From contig CAVSUJ010000001.1 in NCBI GenBank assembly GCA_963731205.1, positions 124,001 through 188,000 on the forward strand: DNA of 64,000 nucleotides. The letters run 5' to 3'. The notes under the pieces are model-generated. The model searched no databases, had not been told where the DNA came from, and saw only the letters and a list, made by a program, of their open reading frames with translations. Origin of the DNA: DATAZK01 sp963731205. Its GTDB lineage: Bacteria; Actinomycetota; Actinomycetes; Frankiales; Frankiaceae. Each line of letters opens with the position of its first letter. Positions within the stretch are counted from its first letter, which is position 1. Made by a program: the position numbers and the translations under genes. This document shows positions 26,179 to 34,109 of the stretch, piece after piece.

Positions 26179-27471
26179 TCAGGGGATGGCGGCCGCGTCG
26201 CCCGGGAGCTGGCTGTCGGATGCGGCGGCGTCGGGCGTCGGGGTGCCCGTCGGCGACGGTGTCCCCGTCGGGGTCGGCGACTCGGTGGGCTGCTCAGTGG
26301 GAGGCGCCGTCGGGGTCGTCACCGGTGTGGGTTGGTGGGTCGGCGCGGTCGTGGGTTTCGTGACCGGCGGGGGAGTCGGCCTCGCTGTGGGCTTCACCGA
26401 AGGATGCGGCGCAGGCGTCGGCTTGTGCACCACCGGCTTCTTGGCCACCTTCTTCGCCACCCTCTTGGCCGGCTTCTTGTGCTGTGCCTTGGCCGCCTTG
26501 GCTGCCTTGGCCTTCGCGGCCTTGGACAGTGACGCCAGGTATTCCGCGATGTCCGCCGTGACCGGGGAGAGGTCCTGACCGCCGTAGGCGTCGGTGTAGC
26601 CGAGGACGACGAGGACGTAGTCCAGGGAGTGGTTGTAGGACAGCACCGCGCGCTCGGCGGCGGCCGGCGTCGTCAGGTCACCGCCCGAAGCGCAGAGGTA
26701 GTCGGCGGTCGCGAGGGCGGCGTCGAAGAGGTTCTCCGGGTCACGTATGCCGTCACCGTTGCCGTCCCGTCCGTCGAGCGCCCAGGTCGAGGGGATGAAC
26801 TGCATCGGACCGACCGCGCGGTCCCAGCGCGTGTCACCGTCGTAGCGTCCGCCGTCTGTGTCGGGGATCGCGGCGTTGCCGCCGGAGCCGTCCAGCACCG
26901 GGCCGAGGATCGAGGGGTGTACCTCACCGTCGGCGGCGGGCCTGCTGCCTCCGTACTGGCCATGGTCGGATTCGACGCGTCCGATGGCGGAGACGAGCGT
27001 CCAGGGGATGTTGCACCCGGGATTGGCGCTGCTGGCGTTGGACGCGGCCCGCTGGTAGGCGGCGAGAGCGACGGCCGGAATGTCGGCGACCGAGCCTCCC
27101 ACCACGATCGAGGCGGCGGGCGTACCGGCCTTTCCCTTGGCTGACTGAAGAGCCGCGAGCGTGCGGCGCAGCGCCGGGTCTTTGGCGAGCCGGCGAGCCA
27201 GGCTGGTGCCGTCGGCGTTGGTGGCCCGCCGTACGACCACGCTGGCGGCGGTGGCGCTGGCGGTGGAACCGGCGGCGGCGACGCTACGGTTCACGGTTTT
27301 GGCCGGATGGCTCCGTGCGGACGGTGACGCGGCGAGCAGGCTGCTCGGGACCGCGGCCGCGACCAGTCCAGCTGCCGCGAGGACGGCGATGGCGCGCGGG
27401 CGCAACCGTCGCCGGCGTCGCGGCCGAACCTCGAAGAGGATGGCCGGGGCGGAAGCGGGTGATGGATTCAC
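26179..27471 (-). CDS. secreted lytic murein transglycosylase
   Basis: 430 residues, GTG start. Arg-rich N-terminus and a signal-like helix (AIAVLAAAGLVAAAVPSSLL). Catalytic region: CNIPWTLVSAIGRVESDHGQ (catalytic Glu in RVESDHG), DTRWDRAVGPMQFIPSTWAL, GDGIRDPENLFDAALATADY LC and AVLSYNHSLDYV, as in actinobacterial MltB/SLT-type enzymes. Then a Lys/Ala-rich stretch and a long Pro/Thr-rich tail (PTPTGTPSPTGTPTP) likely spanning the wall. Cleaves glycan strands to 1,6-anhydro products, for wall growth or resuscitation. Confidence 0.88.
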   Translation of the reverse strand: MNPSPASAPAILFEVRPRRRRRLRPRAIAVLAAAGLVAAAVPSSLLAASPSARSHPAKTVNRSVAAAGSTASATAASVVVRRATNADGTSLARRLAKDPALRRTLAALQSAKGKAGTPAASIVVGGSVADIPAVALAAYQRAASNASSANPGCNIPWTLVSAIGRVESDHGQYGGSRPAADGEVHPSILGPVLDGSGGNAAIPDTDGGRYDGDTRWDRAVGPMQFIPSTWALDGRDGNGDGIRDPENLFDAALATADYLCASGGDLTTPAAAERAVLSYNHSLDYVLVVLGYTDAYGGQDLSPVTADIAEYLASLSKAAKAKAAKAAKAQHKKPAKRVAKKVAKKPVVHKPTPAPHPSVKPTARPTPPPVTKPTTAPTHQPTPVTTPTAPPTEQPTESPTPTGTPSPTGTPTPDAAASDSQLPGDAAAIP

Positions 27472-27566
27472 GTCCCCCTCTACATCGACCGGGCCCCCGG
27501 CGGTGCCAAGGGCCCAAATGCCTACGCAGCGGTGTGAAATGCCCCACCCTGTCTGGGGTTGTCAGT

Positions 27567-27890
27567 GACGGCAGCCATCCGGGCGTGCCGAAGAACGCCA
27601 CGGACCACACGTTCGTCGAGTGGCGACGCAAGCCCGTCGCCTTTGTCGGCTGAGGAAACGTGGGGGGAGCGCGGGCGATCGAGCAGCTACGGCTGGTCTG
27701 CGTGGAGTACGAGACGGCACCGCTGCGTCACGCCCTCCACATCCTGCCTGACGTCCTCATCCCGGCGATTCAGGCGCCAGAACCCTTTGACATCAGCGTT
27801 TTCGCCTCGCTGGAGCCGAGGCTTGAAATGCTCGCCACCGACCTCGAATGGTGGGCCACCAACTTGGCGCACGCTCGCGCCGGCGACTGA
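27567..27890 (+). pseudogene. NADPH-dependent FMN reductase, C-terminal remnant with in-frame stop
   Basis: Reading the + strand in one frame gives HPGVPKNATDHTFVEWRRKP VAFVG, then TGA (27651-27653), then GNVGGARAIEQLRLVCVEYE and FASLEPRLEMLATDLEWWAT. This is the second half of a NADPH-dependent FMN reductase (family motif PGVLKNAIDH and YGNVGG), with the Tyr of VGYGNVGG replaced by a stop. The flavin-binding N-terminus (about 80 residues) is absent upstream. A degraded copy rather than a 76-residue gene. Confidence 0.8.
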
Positions 27891-27915
27891 CGGCCATCCT
27901 CATGCGCCGGAGGTC

Positions 27916-29184
27916 TCAGCGGACGGCCGTGACCATCCGGACGTGAGCATCGTCCTGCCCGGACCCATCGGACCCATCGGACCCAGTGGCCGCGTCCGGC
28001 AGGGTGATCCGGCGCTGGCGCAGGCCGGCGCCGGCTGCGGCGACGGACAGCGCGATGACGATCACGCCGTAGACGGTCGCCGTAGGGCGCAGGCCGTAGG
28101 ACGGAACCGCCAGCCCGGCCAGCACCGCTGAGCCGCCGAAGGCCAGATAGCTCACCACGTAAAGGGAGGCGAAGAGCTCGGCCCGCTGCTGCGGCGTCGC
28201 GATACCCGCCACCGCTCCGAACGAGCCGACGAACGCCGTACCGAAGCCCCAGCCGGAGACGACCAGACCGAGAAAGAACAGCGCGGTCCAGCCGGTCCCG
28301 AGCGAACCCAATACCAGGCCGACACCGGCCACCAGCACCAGAGCGCCGTGGATCATCGTCGGATGCGGGGCGCGACTGCGGGTCAGGACCGAGCCCGCGG
28401 CGCCGACGCCGGCCACCGCCGTCACGACGAGGCCGCCGACCAGGTGGTTGCTCACACCGAACACGCCGGCGGCGAGGGAGGGCCCGAGTGAGAGCACGAG
28501 CCCACCGACCGCCCAGGTGGCGATCAGCACGGGCGCCATCGCCTTGAACGTGCTGCGCGCCGCTGCCGGCACGCTCGCCCTGGGCTGGAGTGAACGCAGT
28601 GAACCCGACCGCCGCGTCACGGTCTCGGGGACGGCAGCCAGTGCCACGAGCAGGGCGCTGAAGAGCACGATCAGCGTCGCGAAGACGAGCACGCGGGGCG
28701 CCGGGGCGTACTGGACGAGCGCTCCGGAGGTCACGGCACCGATGGCCAGACCGGTCGAGGGCGCCGCGGTGTTGACGGCTGCCGCGAGCGACGGCCGGTC
28801 CGCAGGCGCCAGATCGGCGACACCGGCGGACAGCGCCCCCGCTGCGGCACCCGTCGCGACGCCCTGGACCGCTCGCGCGACGAGGAGCCAGCCGACCCCG
28901 TCGGCGAAGATGAAAGCGGCCATCGAGAGCAGTTCGATGACCAGAGCGCCGGCAAGCACCCGGCGGCGGCCCAGGAAATCGGAAAGGCCTCCCGCGGTGA
29001 GCAGCGTGAGCAGCAGAGCGCCCGCATACACCGCGAAGATCAGGGTGAGCGTGACGGCGGAGAAGTGCCAGCGCGCCTGGTAGACGAGGTAGAGCGGGGT
29101 GGGCACGCTGGATGCCGCGAAAAAGGTGACGAGCGTGGCGGCAAGAACCCAGAAGCCAACCTGACGGCGCGACGAGAAATTCAT
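27916..29184 (-). CDS. MFS transporter (drug exporter type)
   Basis: 422 residues from ATG 29184 (GGGAGA just upstream). Twelve hydrophobic helices. The loop 2-3 motif A is present as GGLSDFLGRRRVLAGAL, and TM4 begins GWLLVARAVQGVATGAAAGA. The C-terminus is Gly/Ser/Asp-rich because of a tandem GGACCCATC nucleotide repeat (27959-27985). Proton-coupled exporter of unknown substrate. It is divergent from an ArsR-type regulator gene, with a perfect inverted repeat between them, so it is very probably the regulated target. Confidence 0.85.
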   Translation of the reverse strand: MNFSSRRQVGFWVLAATLVTFFAASSVPTPLYLVYQARWHFSAVTLTLIFAVYAGALLLTLLTAGGLSDFLGRRRVLAGALVIELLSMAAFIFADGVGWLLVARAVQGVATGAAAGALSAGVADLAPADRPSLAAAVNTAAPSTGLAIGAVTSGALVQYAPAPRVLVFATLIVLFSALLVALAAVPETVTRRSGSLRSLQPRASVPAAARSTFKAMAPVLIATWAVGGLVLSLGPSLAAGVFGVSNHLVGGLVVTAVAGVGAAGSVLTRSRAPHPTMIHGALVLVAGVGLVLGSLGTGWTALFFLGLVVSGWGFGTAFVGSFGAVAGIATPQQRAELFASLYVVSYLAFGGSAVLAGLAVPSYGLRPTATVYGVIVIALSVAAAGAGLRQRRITLPDAATGSDGSDGSGQDDAHVRMVTAVR

Positions 29185-29192
29185 CCGATCTC

Positions 29193-29222
29193 CCAACGGT
29201 TCGATTCTGGTGGAACCGTTGG
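29193..29222. promoter_or_regulatory. perfect 10-bp inverted repeat, likely ArsR-family operator
   Basis: CCAACGGTTC and GAACCGTTGG with a 10-base spacer lie in the 98-base gap between the divergent MFS and ArsR genes. A second, partly overlapping pair GTTGGA...TCCAAC (29218-29241) suggests two regulator dimers. Confidence 0.6.
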
Positions 29223-29282
29223 AGCGAACCAGATTGTTCCAACAGAGTCGAACTCTTTTCGGAAAGGTCGTATGCTCCCGCC

Positions 29283-29600
29283 GTGGATCTGGAACATCCC
29301 CCCGTCGGCGAGCTCGATCTCGCGGCGGTCCTCTTCGCGCTGAGCGACCCGGCCAGGCTGGCGATCGTGCGCCAGATCGCCGCACCGGCCGGGGTCCCGA
29401 CGTGTCAATCCGTCGGTTTGGACATGCCCAAATCGACCCGCTCGCACCATCTCAAAGTGCTGCGTGAGGCAGGAATCACGCTCGCCGTGCCGCGTGGGCG
29501 CGAGCGCGTCCTCAGCCTGCGCCGGGGCGATCTGGAGTCGCGCTGGCCCGGCCTGCTGTCGGCGGTGCTCGGAGAGCAACCGGCCGTCAGCCCGGCCTGA
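29283..29600 (+). CDS. ArsR-family winged-helix regulator
   Basis: 105 residues, GTG start. ELDLAAVLFALSDPARLAIV RQI is the ArsR opening, CQSVGLDMPKSTRSHHLKVL the recognition helix and LREAGITLAVPRGRERVLSL the wing. A Cys in VPTCQ is at the position of metal-binding ELCVC, but only one Cys is present, so metal sensing is unlikely. Probably a repressor of the divergent MFS gene and itself. Confidence 0.85.
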   Translation: MDLEHPPVGELDLAAVLFALSDPARLAIVRQIAAPAGVPTCQSVGLDMPKSTRSHHLKVLREAGITLAVPRGRERVLSLRRGDLESRWPGLLSAVLGEQPAVSPA

Positions 29601-29606
29601 GCCGCC

Positions 29607-29634
29607 GGAGAGGGCGTCCCCCCACGCCCTCTCC
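29607..29634. terminator. bidirectional terminator hairpin
   Basis: Perfect 11-bp stem GGAGAGGGCGT/ACGCCCTCTCC with a six-C loop, located between the convergent ArsR and pilin genes 7 and 6 bases from their stops. Confidence 0.8.
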
Positions 29635-29639
29635 GTGGT

Positions 29640-30071
29640 CTAGTTCGTGCAGACGGTCTGGCTCAGGCCGCCGGTCTTGTTCTCGTAGTACCAGGAGTTG
29701 GCGCCGGTGTGCGTCGCCTTCAGGCAGTACGAGCTGGCGGTGAAGCCGATCAGCTGGATGGTGTTGCTGGGGCTCAGGTTCACCGTCGTGCTGCCGCCGA
29801 CCTTCTGCCCGGAGCCGCTGATCGACACCGGGAACACGGTCGGAACCGTTCCCGCGGAACCGAAGACGGTCTTGGAGTAGTCCTGATTGTCGACGTTGAA
29901 CGCCTCGATCTCCTGCGCGACGGTGCGCAGGTCAGATTTCTCGGAGGCTTCGTAACCCTTGGTCTTCTGGCTGAGGAACACCGGGATGGCGATGGCCGCC
30001 AGGATGCCGATGATGATGATGACAACCAGCAACTCGATGAGCGTGAAGCCGTCTTCGTTGTCTCGTTTCAT
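29640..30071 (-). CDS. type IV pilin-like protein
   Basis: 143 residues. Short leader ending EDG, then FTLIELLVVIIIIGILAAIA, the class III prepilin cleavage site and hydrophobic helix with the conserved Glu5. The C-terminal globular part has two Cys (SSYCLKATHTG and QTVCTN) that could form the D-region disulfide. No pilus assembly ATPase, platform or prepilin peptidase is in the window, so export depends on genes elsewhere. It lies just after the DevS gene on the same strand, 124 bases apart. Confidence 0.85.
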   Translation of the reverse strand: MKRDNEDGFTLIELLVVIIIIGILAAIAIPVFLSQKTKGYEASEKSDLRTVAQEIEAFNVDNQDYSKTVFGSAGTVPTVFPVSISGSGQKVGGSTTVNLSPSNTIQLIGFTASSYCLKATHTGANSWYYENKTGGLSQTVCTN

Positions 30072-30194
30072 GCAACTGATGTTCGGCAGATGTGAAGGGG
30101 ACCTGAATGTTTCTCTTTCAGGGACTTTGAGCGACCGCGATCCAGCGGCTGCGCCCATGGCCGTTCACGCCGCTGCTCCCGGCCGCGCCAGGGT

Positions 30195-32054
30195 TCAATC
30201 GCGGTGCAGGGGGATGGTCCACTCGATCCGGGTGCCGCCCGCCGCGGGCTTCACCGGCGAGACGATGGCGAACGAACCGCCCAGCTGCTCGGCGCGAGCC
30301 CGCATGTTGCCGAGCCCGCTGACCCGAGACGGATCGCCGATGCCCTGGCCGTTGTCGGTGATCGCGACGGCAAGGTGTTGCCCGTCAGCGGCCGAGAGGA
30401 TGATCGACACCGTCGTCGCATGCGCGTGACGGGCTGCATTGGCGAGCGCTTCCCGCACGACAGCGGTGACGTGGTCGACGATGTCGCCGTCCAACAGGGC
30501 GTCCAGCGGACCTTCGAATCGCAGGTCGGGGGTGAACCCGAGAGCGCCGCTCGCGTCGCGGACGATCTCCATGACCCTCGCTTGGGCTCCCGTCTCGCGG
30601 TGTCGTTGCAGCGCGAAGATGGTCTGGCGGATCGCCTGGATGGTGTCGTCGAGCTGGTCGGTGTACTGCGTGAGGCGTTGGCGGGTCTCGGGCTCCTGGG
30701 TGCGCGACGCGAGCCCGGTCAGCCCGAGACCGGCAGCGAAGAGCCGCTGGATCACGTGGTCGTGCAGATCCCGCGCAATGCGATCGCGGTCCTCCAGCAG
30801 CGAGAGCCGGCGGCGGGCTTCCTGCGCATGAGCGAGCTTGAGGGCGACGCTCGCATGATCGGCGAAGCCCTCGATCATCTCCTGCTCTTCGCTGTCGAAC
30901 GGCGAGCCGCCCTGACTGCGGCTCAGGGCCAGCACACCAGGCATCCCGTCACCGGTGTCCGGTAGCCGGACGAGAAGCGCTGGGCCGTCGGGAACGCTGT
31001 CGCCGGCATAGACCCGCTCGGTCGCCCGGGCGTCGGCGACGACCAGATCGCGTCCGTCGACCAGGGCCTTTCCCGCCAGCGACTTCTCGATGGGAACCAG
31101 GGTGCCCAGCAGCGTGGCAGCTCCGACCCCGTCGGCCGCTGCCACCAGGAGTTCTTCGGTACCCGAGACCTGGAGCAGGATCCCGGCGAAGTCGGCCTCG
31201 CCGACCTCACGGGCCCGCTTGGTGATCATGGGCAGCGGGTCGGACTCGCCTGCCAGCAGCTCCCGCGAGATCTCGGCGGCGGCGGTCTGCCAGCGCTGCC
31301 GACGCTGCTCGAGCTCGTAGAGCCGGGCATTGTCGATGGCGACTCCGGCGGCCGAAGCGAGGGCGGTGAGCAACTCCTCGTCCTCCGCGGTGAACGCGGG
31401 CTGCTGGATCTTCTCGGTCAGGTACAGATTTCCGAAGATCTGGTCGGCGACCCGGATGGGCACACCCAGGAAACTCTTCATCGGCGGGTGGTGATCGGGA
31501 AATCCGACAGCCTTCGGATGCTCGCCGAGCGCGGCGAGGCGAAGCGGCCGTGGATCGGAGATGAGCTGGCCGAGGATGCCCTTGCCGCGCGGATACGGAC
31601 CGATCGAGGCGATCGCCTCGGGGTCGAGGCCGACGGTGATGAATTGGGTGAGTTTGCGGTCGGGTCCGATGACCCCGAGCGCTCCATACCGTGCACCCAC
31701 CAGATCGGCGGCGGACTGCACGACCCGCTGCAGCAGTACCGGGAGGCTGAGGTCGGAGGAGATCGCACGGGTCGCCGCGAGGAGACCGCGGAGCCGGCCC
31801 TGCGTGTTCAGCACATCCTGCGCGCGCTCCACCAGCTGCTCGAGAAGCTCATCGAGTTCGAGGCGGGCGATCTGCGGAAAGGTGACGTCAGGCGTCGGCG
31901 AAGCCGAGGGCGCGGATTCGCTGCCTGACACTGCGCCCTTGGGTTCGGGCGCCGCGGGATCTCCATTCACGCCTGACCCGCTTTCTTCCGCGGGATCCGG
32001 CGGAACCCGGGTTCGCCTCCGGGGGTCACGTCCACTTCCTTCCGTTTCGCGCAC
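30195..32054 (-). CDS. devS: DevS/DosT-type heme-GAF oxygen/redox sensor histidine kinase
   Basis: 619 residues. GTG 32054 is chosen for its strong ribosome site (GGGAGGGGGG). Two GAF domains (about 95-245 and 260-405) precede the kinase core. GAF-A contains GFPDHHPPMKSFLGVPIRV, in which His189 before PPM is at the place of the proximal heme ligand (His149) of M. tuberculosis DevS, followed by the family block FGNLYLTEK. HisKA_3 has phospho-acceptor His431 (RIARDLHDHVIQRL), and HATPase_c has REALANAARHAHA and ITDNGQGIG. It most likely binds heme and autophosphorylates when O2 is low, passing phosphate to DevR at 42829. Expressed divergently from a USP gene. Confidence 0.9.
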   Translation of the reverse strand: MRETEGSGRDPRRRTRVPPDPAEESGSGVNGDPAAPEPKGAVSGSESAPSASPTPDVTFPQIARLELDELLEQLVERAQDVLNTQGRLRGLLAATRAISSDLSLPVLLQRVVQSAADLVGARYGALGVIGPDRKLTQFITVGLDPEAIASIGPYPRGKGILGQLISDPRPLRLAALGEHPKAVGFPDHHPPMKSFLGVPIRVADQIFGNLYLTEKIQQPAFTAEDEELLTALASAAGVAIDNARLYELEQRRQRWQTAAAEISRELLAGESDPLPMITKRAREVGEADFAGILLQVSGTEELLVAAADGVGAATLLGTLVPIEKSLAGKALVDGRDLVVADARATERVYAGDSVPDGPALLVRLPDTGDGMPGVLALSRSQGGSPFDSEEQEMIEGFADHASVALKLAHAQEARRRLSLLEDRDRIARDLHDHVIQRLFAAGLGLTGLASRTQEPETRQRLTQYTDQLDDTIQAIRQTIFALQRHRETGAQARVMEIVRDASGALGFTPDLRFEGPLDALLDGDIVDHVTAVVREALANAARHAHATTVSIILSAADGQHLAVAITDNGQGIGDPSRVSGLGNMRARAEQLGGSFAIVSPVKPAAGGTRIEWTIPLHRD

Positions 32055-32201
32055 GTCCCCCCTCCCGTCATCGGTCAGTCTCCTCCACAAAACCGCCGGT
32101 GGGGCGTTGATCACGGCAGCCGGAGGATGAAGTTTGCGCTCACCGTAATGATTCCGCCACTGTCTGCCGCTCCAAGGGCCACGCGATCACCTCGAAGGTC
32201 T

Positions 32202-32215
32202 GGGACCTAGGGCCC
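32202..32215. promoter_or_regulatory. DevR-box-like palindrome between DevS and USP genes
   Basis: GGGACCTAGGGCCC matches the DosR core at 10-11 of 14 positions and is itself nearly self-complementary. It is 87 bases upstream of the USP start at 32302 and about 150 upstream of the DevS start. Confidence 0.45.
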
Positions 32216-32301
32216 TACCTGCGCTTCCGGTCGGCCCTGCCCAATGAGCGTGCCGACGGCCCAGGCTGAACGAAGCCGAAAAGGGGCCAGACGGGAGCTT
32301 T

Positions 32302-33174
32302 ATGCGGATTGTCGTGGGAGTCGATGGGTCCCGGGGCGCCCAACGGGCGCTCGAATGGGGCATTGCTGAGGGCCGGGTGCGCGGCAGCGGCGTCACTGCG
32401 GTGCTCGCGTACGGCTACTACGGACGGCCCTTCGAGGTGCAGTCCAGCACGACAAGCCTCGACCCGGAGGCGCTCGACGGGGCATCCCGTCGCGTACTCC
32501 AGCAGGCCGTCTCGCAGGCAGCCGGCGCGAGTGCAGCAGAGATCGTGGAGCGGGTCAGCGACGGCGAGCCGGTGGACGTGCTGCTCGACGCGACTCGGCC
32601 GGACGATCTGCTGGTGGTGGGTGCCCGCGGGCTGGGGCCGGTGCGGCGCCTGCTGCTCGGCTCGGTGAGCCTGCATTGCACGCGGCATGCGACGGGCCCG
32701 ACAGTCGTCGTTCGTGATCATCCCGAACCGGCTCCGGACGCGGGCCCGGTGGTCGTCGGCATCGACGGTTCGCCCGCGTCGCTGAGCGCATTGCGCTGGG
32801 CCGCCGCACACGCTCGCGCGCACGCGTCGGCGCTCGAGGTCGTGCACGTGTGGCCGGCGGCCGAGACCCAGCCGCTGCACGTCGATGATCTGTTCCAGGT
32901 GACCGAGCAGCGCGAGGAGCATCGACGCGAGATCGAAGGACTGGTCGATCAGGCGGTCGCCCCCGGCGGGCGCGGCGGCGTCACCGTCCGCCTCGTCGAC
33001 GGACACCCGGTCGCCGTACTCCTCGCGGCCGCCGAGACCGCATCCCTGCTCGTGGTCGGTTCGCGTGGCCAGGGCGGGATCGCGCGTCTCCTGTTGGGCT
33101 CCACCAGCGCCGCGTGCCTCCTGCACGCCCCCTGCAACGTGGCTGTCGTGCCGGCGCCGCACGCCGCGTCATGA
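32302..33174 (+). CDS. tandem-domain universal stress protein
   Basis: 290 residues, two Usp domains. Domain 1 opens MRIVVGVDGSRGAQRALEWG and has the ATP motif G-2X-G-9X-G-S as GARGLGPVRRLLLGSVS. Domain 2 opens VVVGIDGSPASLSALRWAA and has GSRGQGGIARLLLGSTS. Both sites look intact, so ATP binding is expected. Like the paired Usps of the DosR regulon (for example Rv1996, Rv2623 types), it probably adjusts growth under hypoxia. Its stop overlaps the ATG of the next Usp (ATGA). Confidence 0.9.
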   Translation: MRIVVGVDGSRGAQRALEWGIAEGRVRGSGVTAVLAYGYYGRPFEVQSSTTSLDPEALDGASRRVLQQAVSQAAGASAAEIVERVSDGEPVDVLLDATRPDDLLVVGARGLGPVRRLLLGSVSLHCTRHATGPTVVVRDHPEPAPDAGPVVVGIDGSPASLSALRWAAAHARAHASALEVVHVWPAAETQPLHVDDLFQVTEQREEHRREIEGLVDQAVAPGGRGGVTVRLVDGHPVAVLLAAAETASLLVVGSRGQGGIARLLLGSTSAACLLHAPCNVAVVPAPHAAS

Positions 33175-34109
33175 TGGAGACGACCGCAGGCGGGACGGGC
33201 GAGCCGGCGATGGCCGCTGCGGGTACGCCATCCGGCCGCCGCGATCACGTCCGGCGCGAGCACGTGGTCGTCGGCGTGCAGGGTGATGACGCCTCGCTGG
33301 CGGCGCTGCGTTGGGCGGCGCGGCACGCGCATTTCACGGGCGGCGAGATCGAAGCGGTGATGGCCTGGGAGCTGGCAGAGCCGCCGGGCCACCTCAGCGG
33401 AGCTGTCCAGCAGGCCGCCGAGGGCGTGATCAGCGATCTGAGCTGGGCGCTGGAAACGATCGTCGACCGCAGCGAGATCGCGGCGACTCCCGGTATCCGG
33501 GTGAGCACGACCGTCGTCACAGCGCCGGCGAAACTGGCAATGGCCGACGCCGTGGACCGGGCCGATCTTCTCGTGCTGGGTTCTGTCCACCACGCGGCGG
33601 CGCTCTCGGCGCTCTCGGTGAGTCGGCAGCTGGCGGCGTCGGCCTCGTGTCCGGTGGCTCTCGTCCCCGTACTCGCCGTGCCGCCGCTTCCGGATCCCGC
33701 CGCTGCTGGGGCTTTTCTGGTCGTCGGCATGGACGGCTCGCCGCAATCGCAGGACGCCTTTCGCTGGGCGTGCGCCGAGGCTGCGCGGCGCGGGCTGCCA
33801 TTGCGGGTGGTGGTCGTCAGCCCCACCGAGACGGTGCTCGACATGGTGACCGCTGCGGTTGCGGCGCGCCTTCGGGTCACGCCGCCCGTGGCCATCAGCG
33901 TCCTGACCCGGGCCGGTGATCCGGGCCCGGTCCTGATCGAGGAGTCCGAGGGGTGCGAGGCCCTGATCCTCGGCCAGCACGGCAGCGGCACGATCCGCCG
34001 CCGGCTGCCGTCACTGGGCAGCGTCAGCCGCTGGTGCGTCGCGCATCTGATCAGCCCCGTGGTGGTCGTGCCCCGCCGGCCACGACGAGGCCGTCCAGGT
34101 AACCGCTGA
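33171..34109 (+). CDS. tandem-domain universal stress protein, degenerate ATP motifs
   Basis: 312 residues from ATG 33171. Domain 1 (HVVVGVQGDDASLAALRWAA) has lost the first-strand Asp and its nucleotide loop (GSVHHAAALSALSVSRQ lacks the second Gly). Domain 2 (FLVVGMDGSPQSQDAFRWA) has GQHGSGTIRRRLPSLGSVS, with an eleven-residue instead of nine-residue spacer. It probably binds ATP poorly or not at all, unlike its upstream partner; the two may form a heteromer. Its 3' end overlaps the convergent flavoprotein gene by 59 bases. Confidence 0.85.
   Translation: MMETTAGGTGEPAMAAAGTPSGRRDHVRREHVVVGVQGDDASLAALRWAARHAHFTGGEIEAVMAWELAEPPGHLSGAVQQAAEGVISDLSWALETIVDRSEIAATPGIRVSTTVVTAPAKLAMADAVDRADLLVLGSVHHAAALSALSVSRQLAASASCPVALVPVLAVPPLPDPAAAGAFLVVGMDGSPQSQDAFRWACAEAARRGLPLRVVVVSPTETVLDMVTAAVAARLRVTPPVAISVLTRAGDPGPVLIEESEGCEALILGQHGSGTIRRRLPSLGSVSRWCVAHLISPVVVVPRRPRRGRPGNR

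Noticed and set aside
27959..27985. GGACCCATC tandem repeat as a CRISPR or regulatory repeat
   Set aside because: Three 9-base direct copies in frame at the 3' end of the MFS gene; simple coding repeat with no spacers.
30121..30134. GGGACTTTGAGCGA near the pilin gene as a DevR box
   Set aside because: Only one half-site is conserved (9 of 14); kept only as a hint in the pilin finding.
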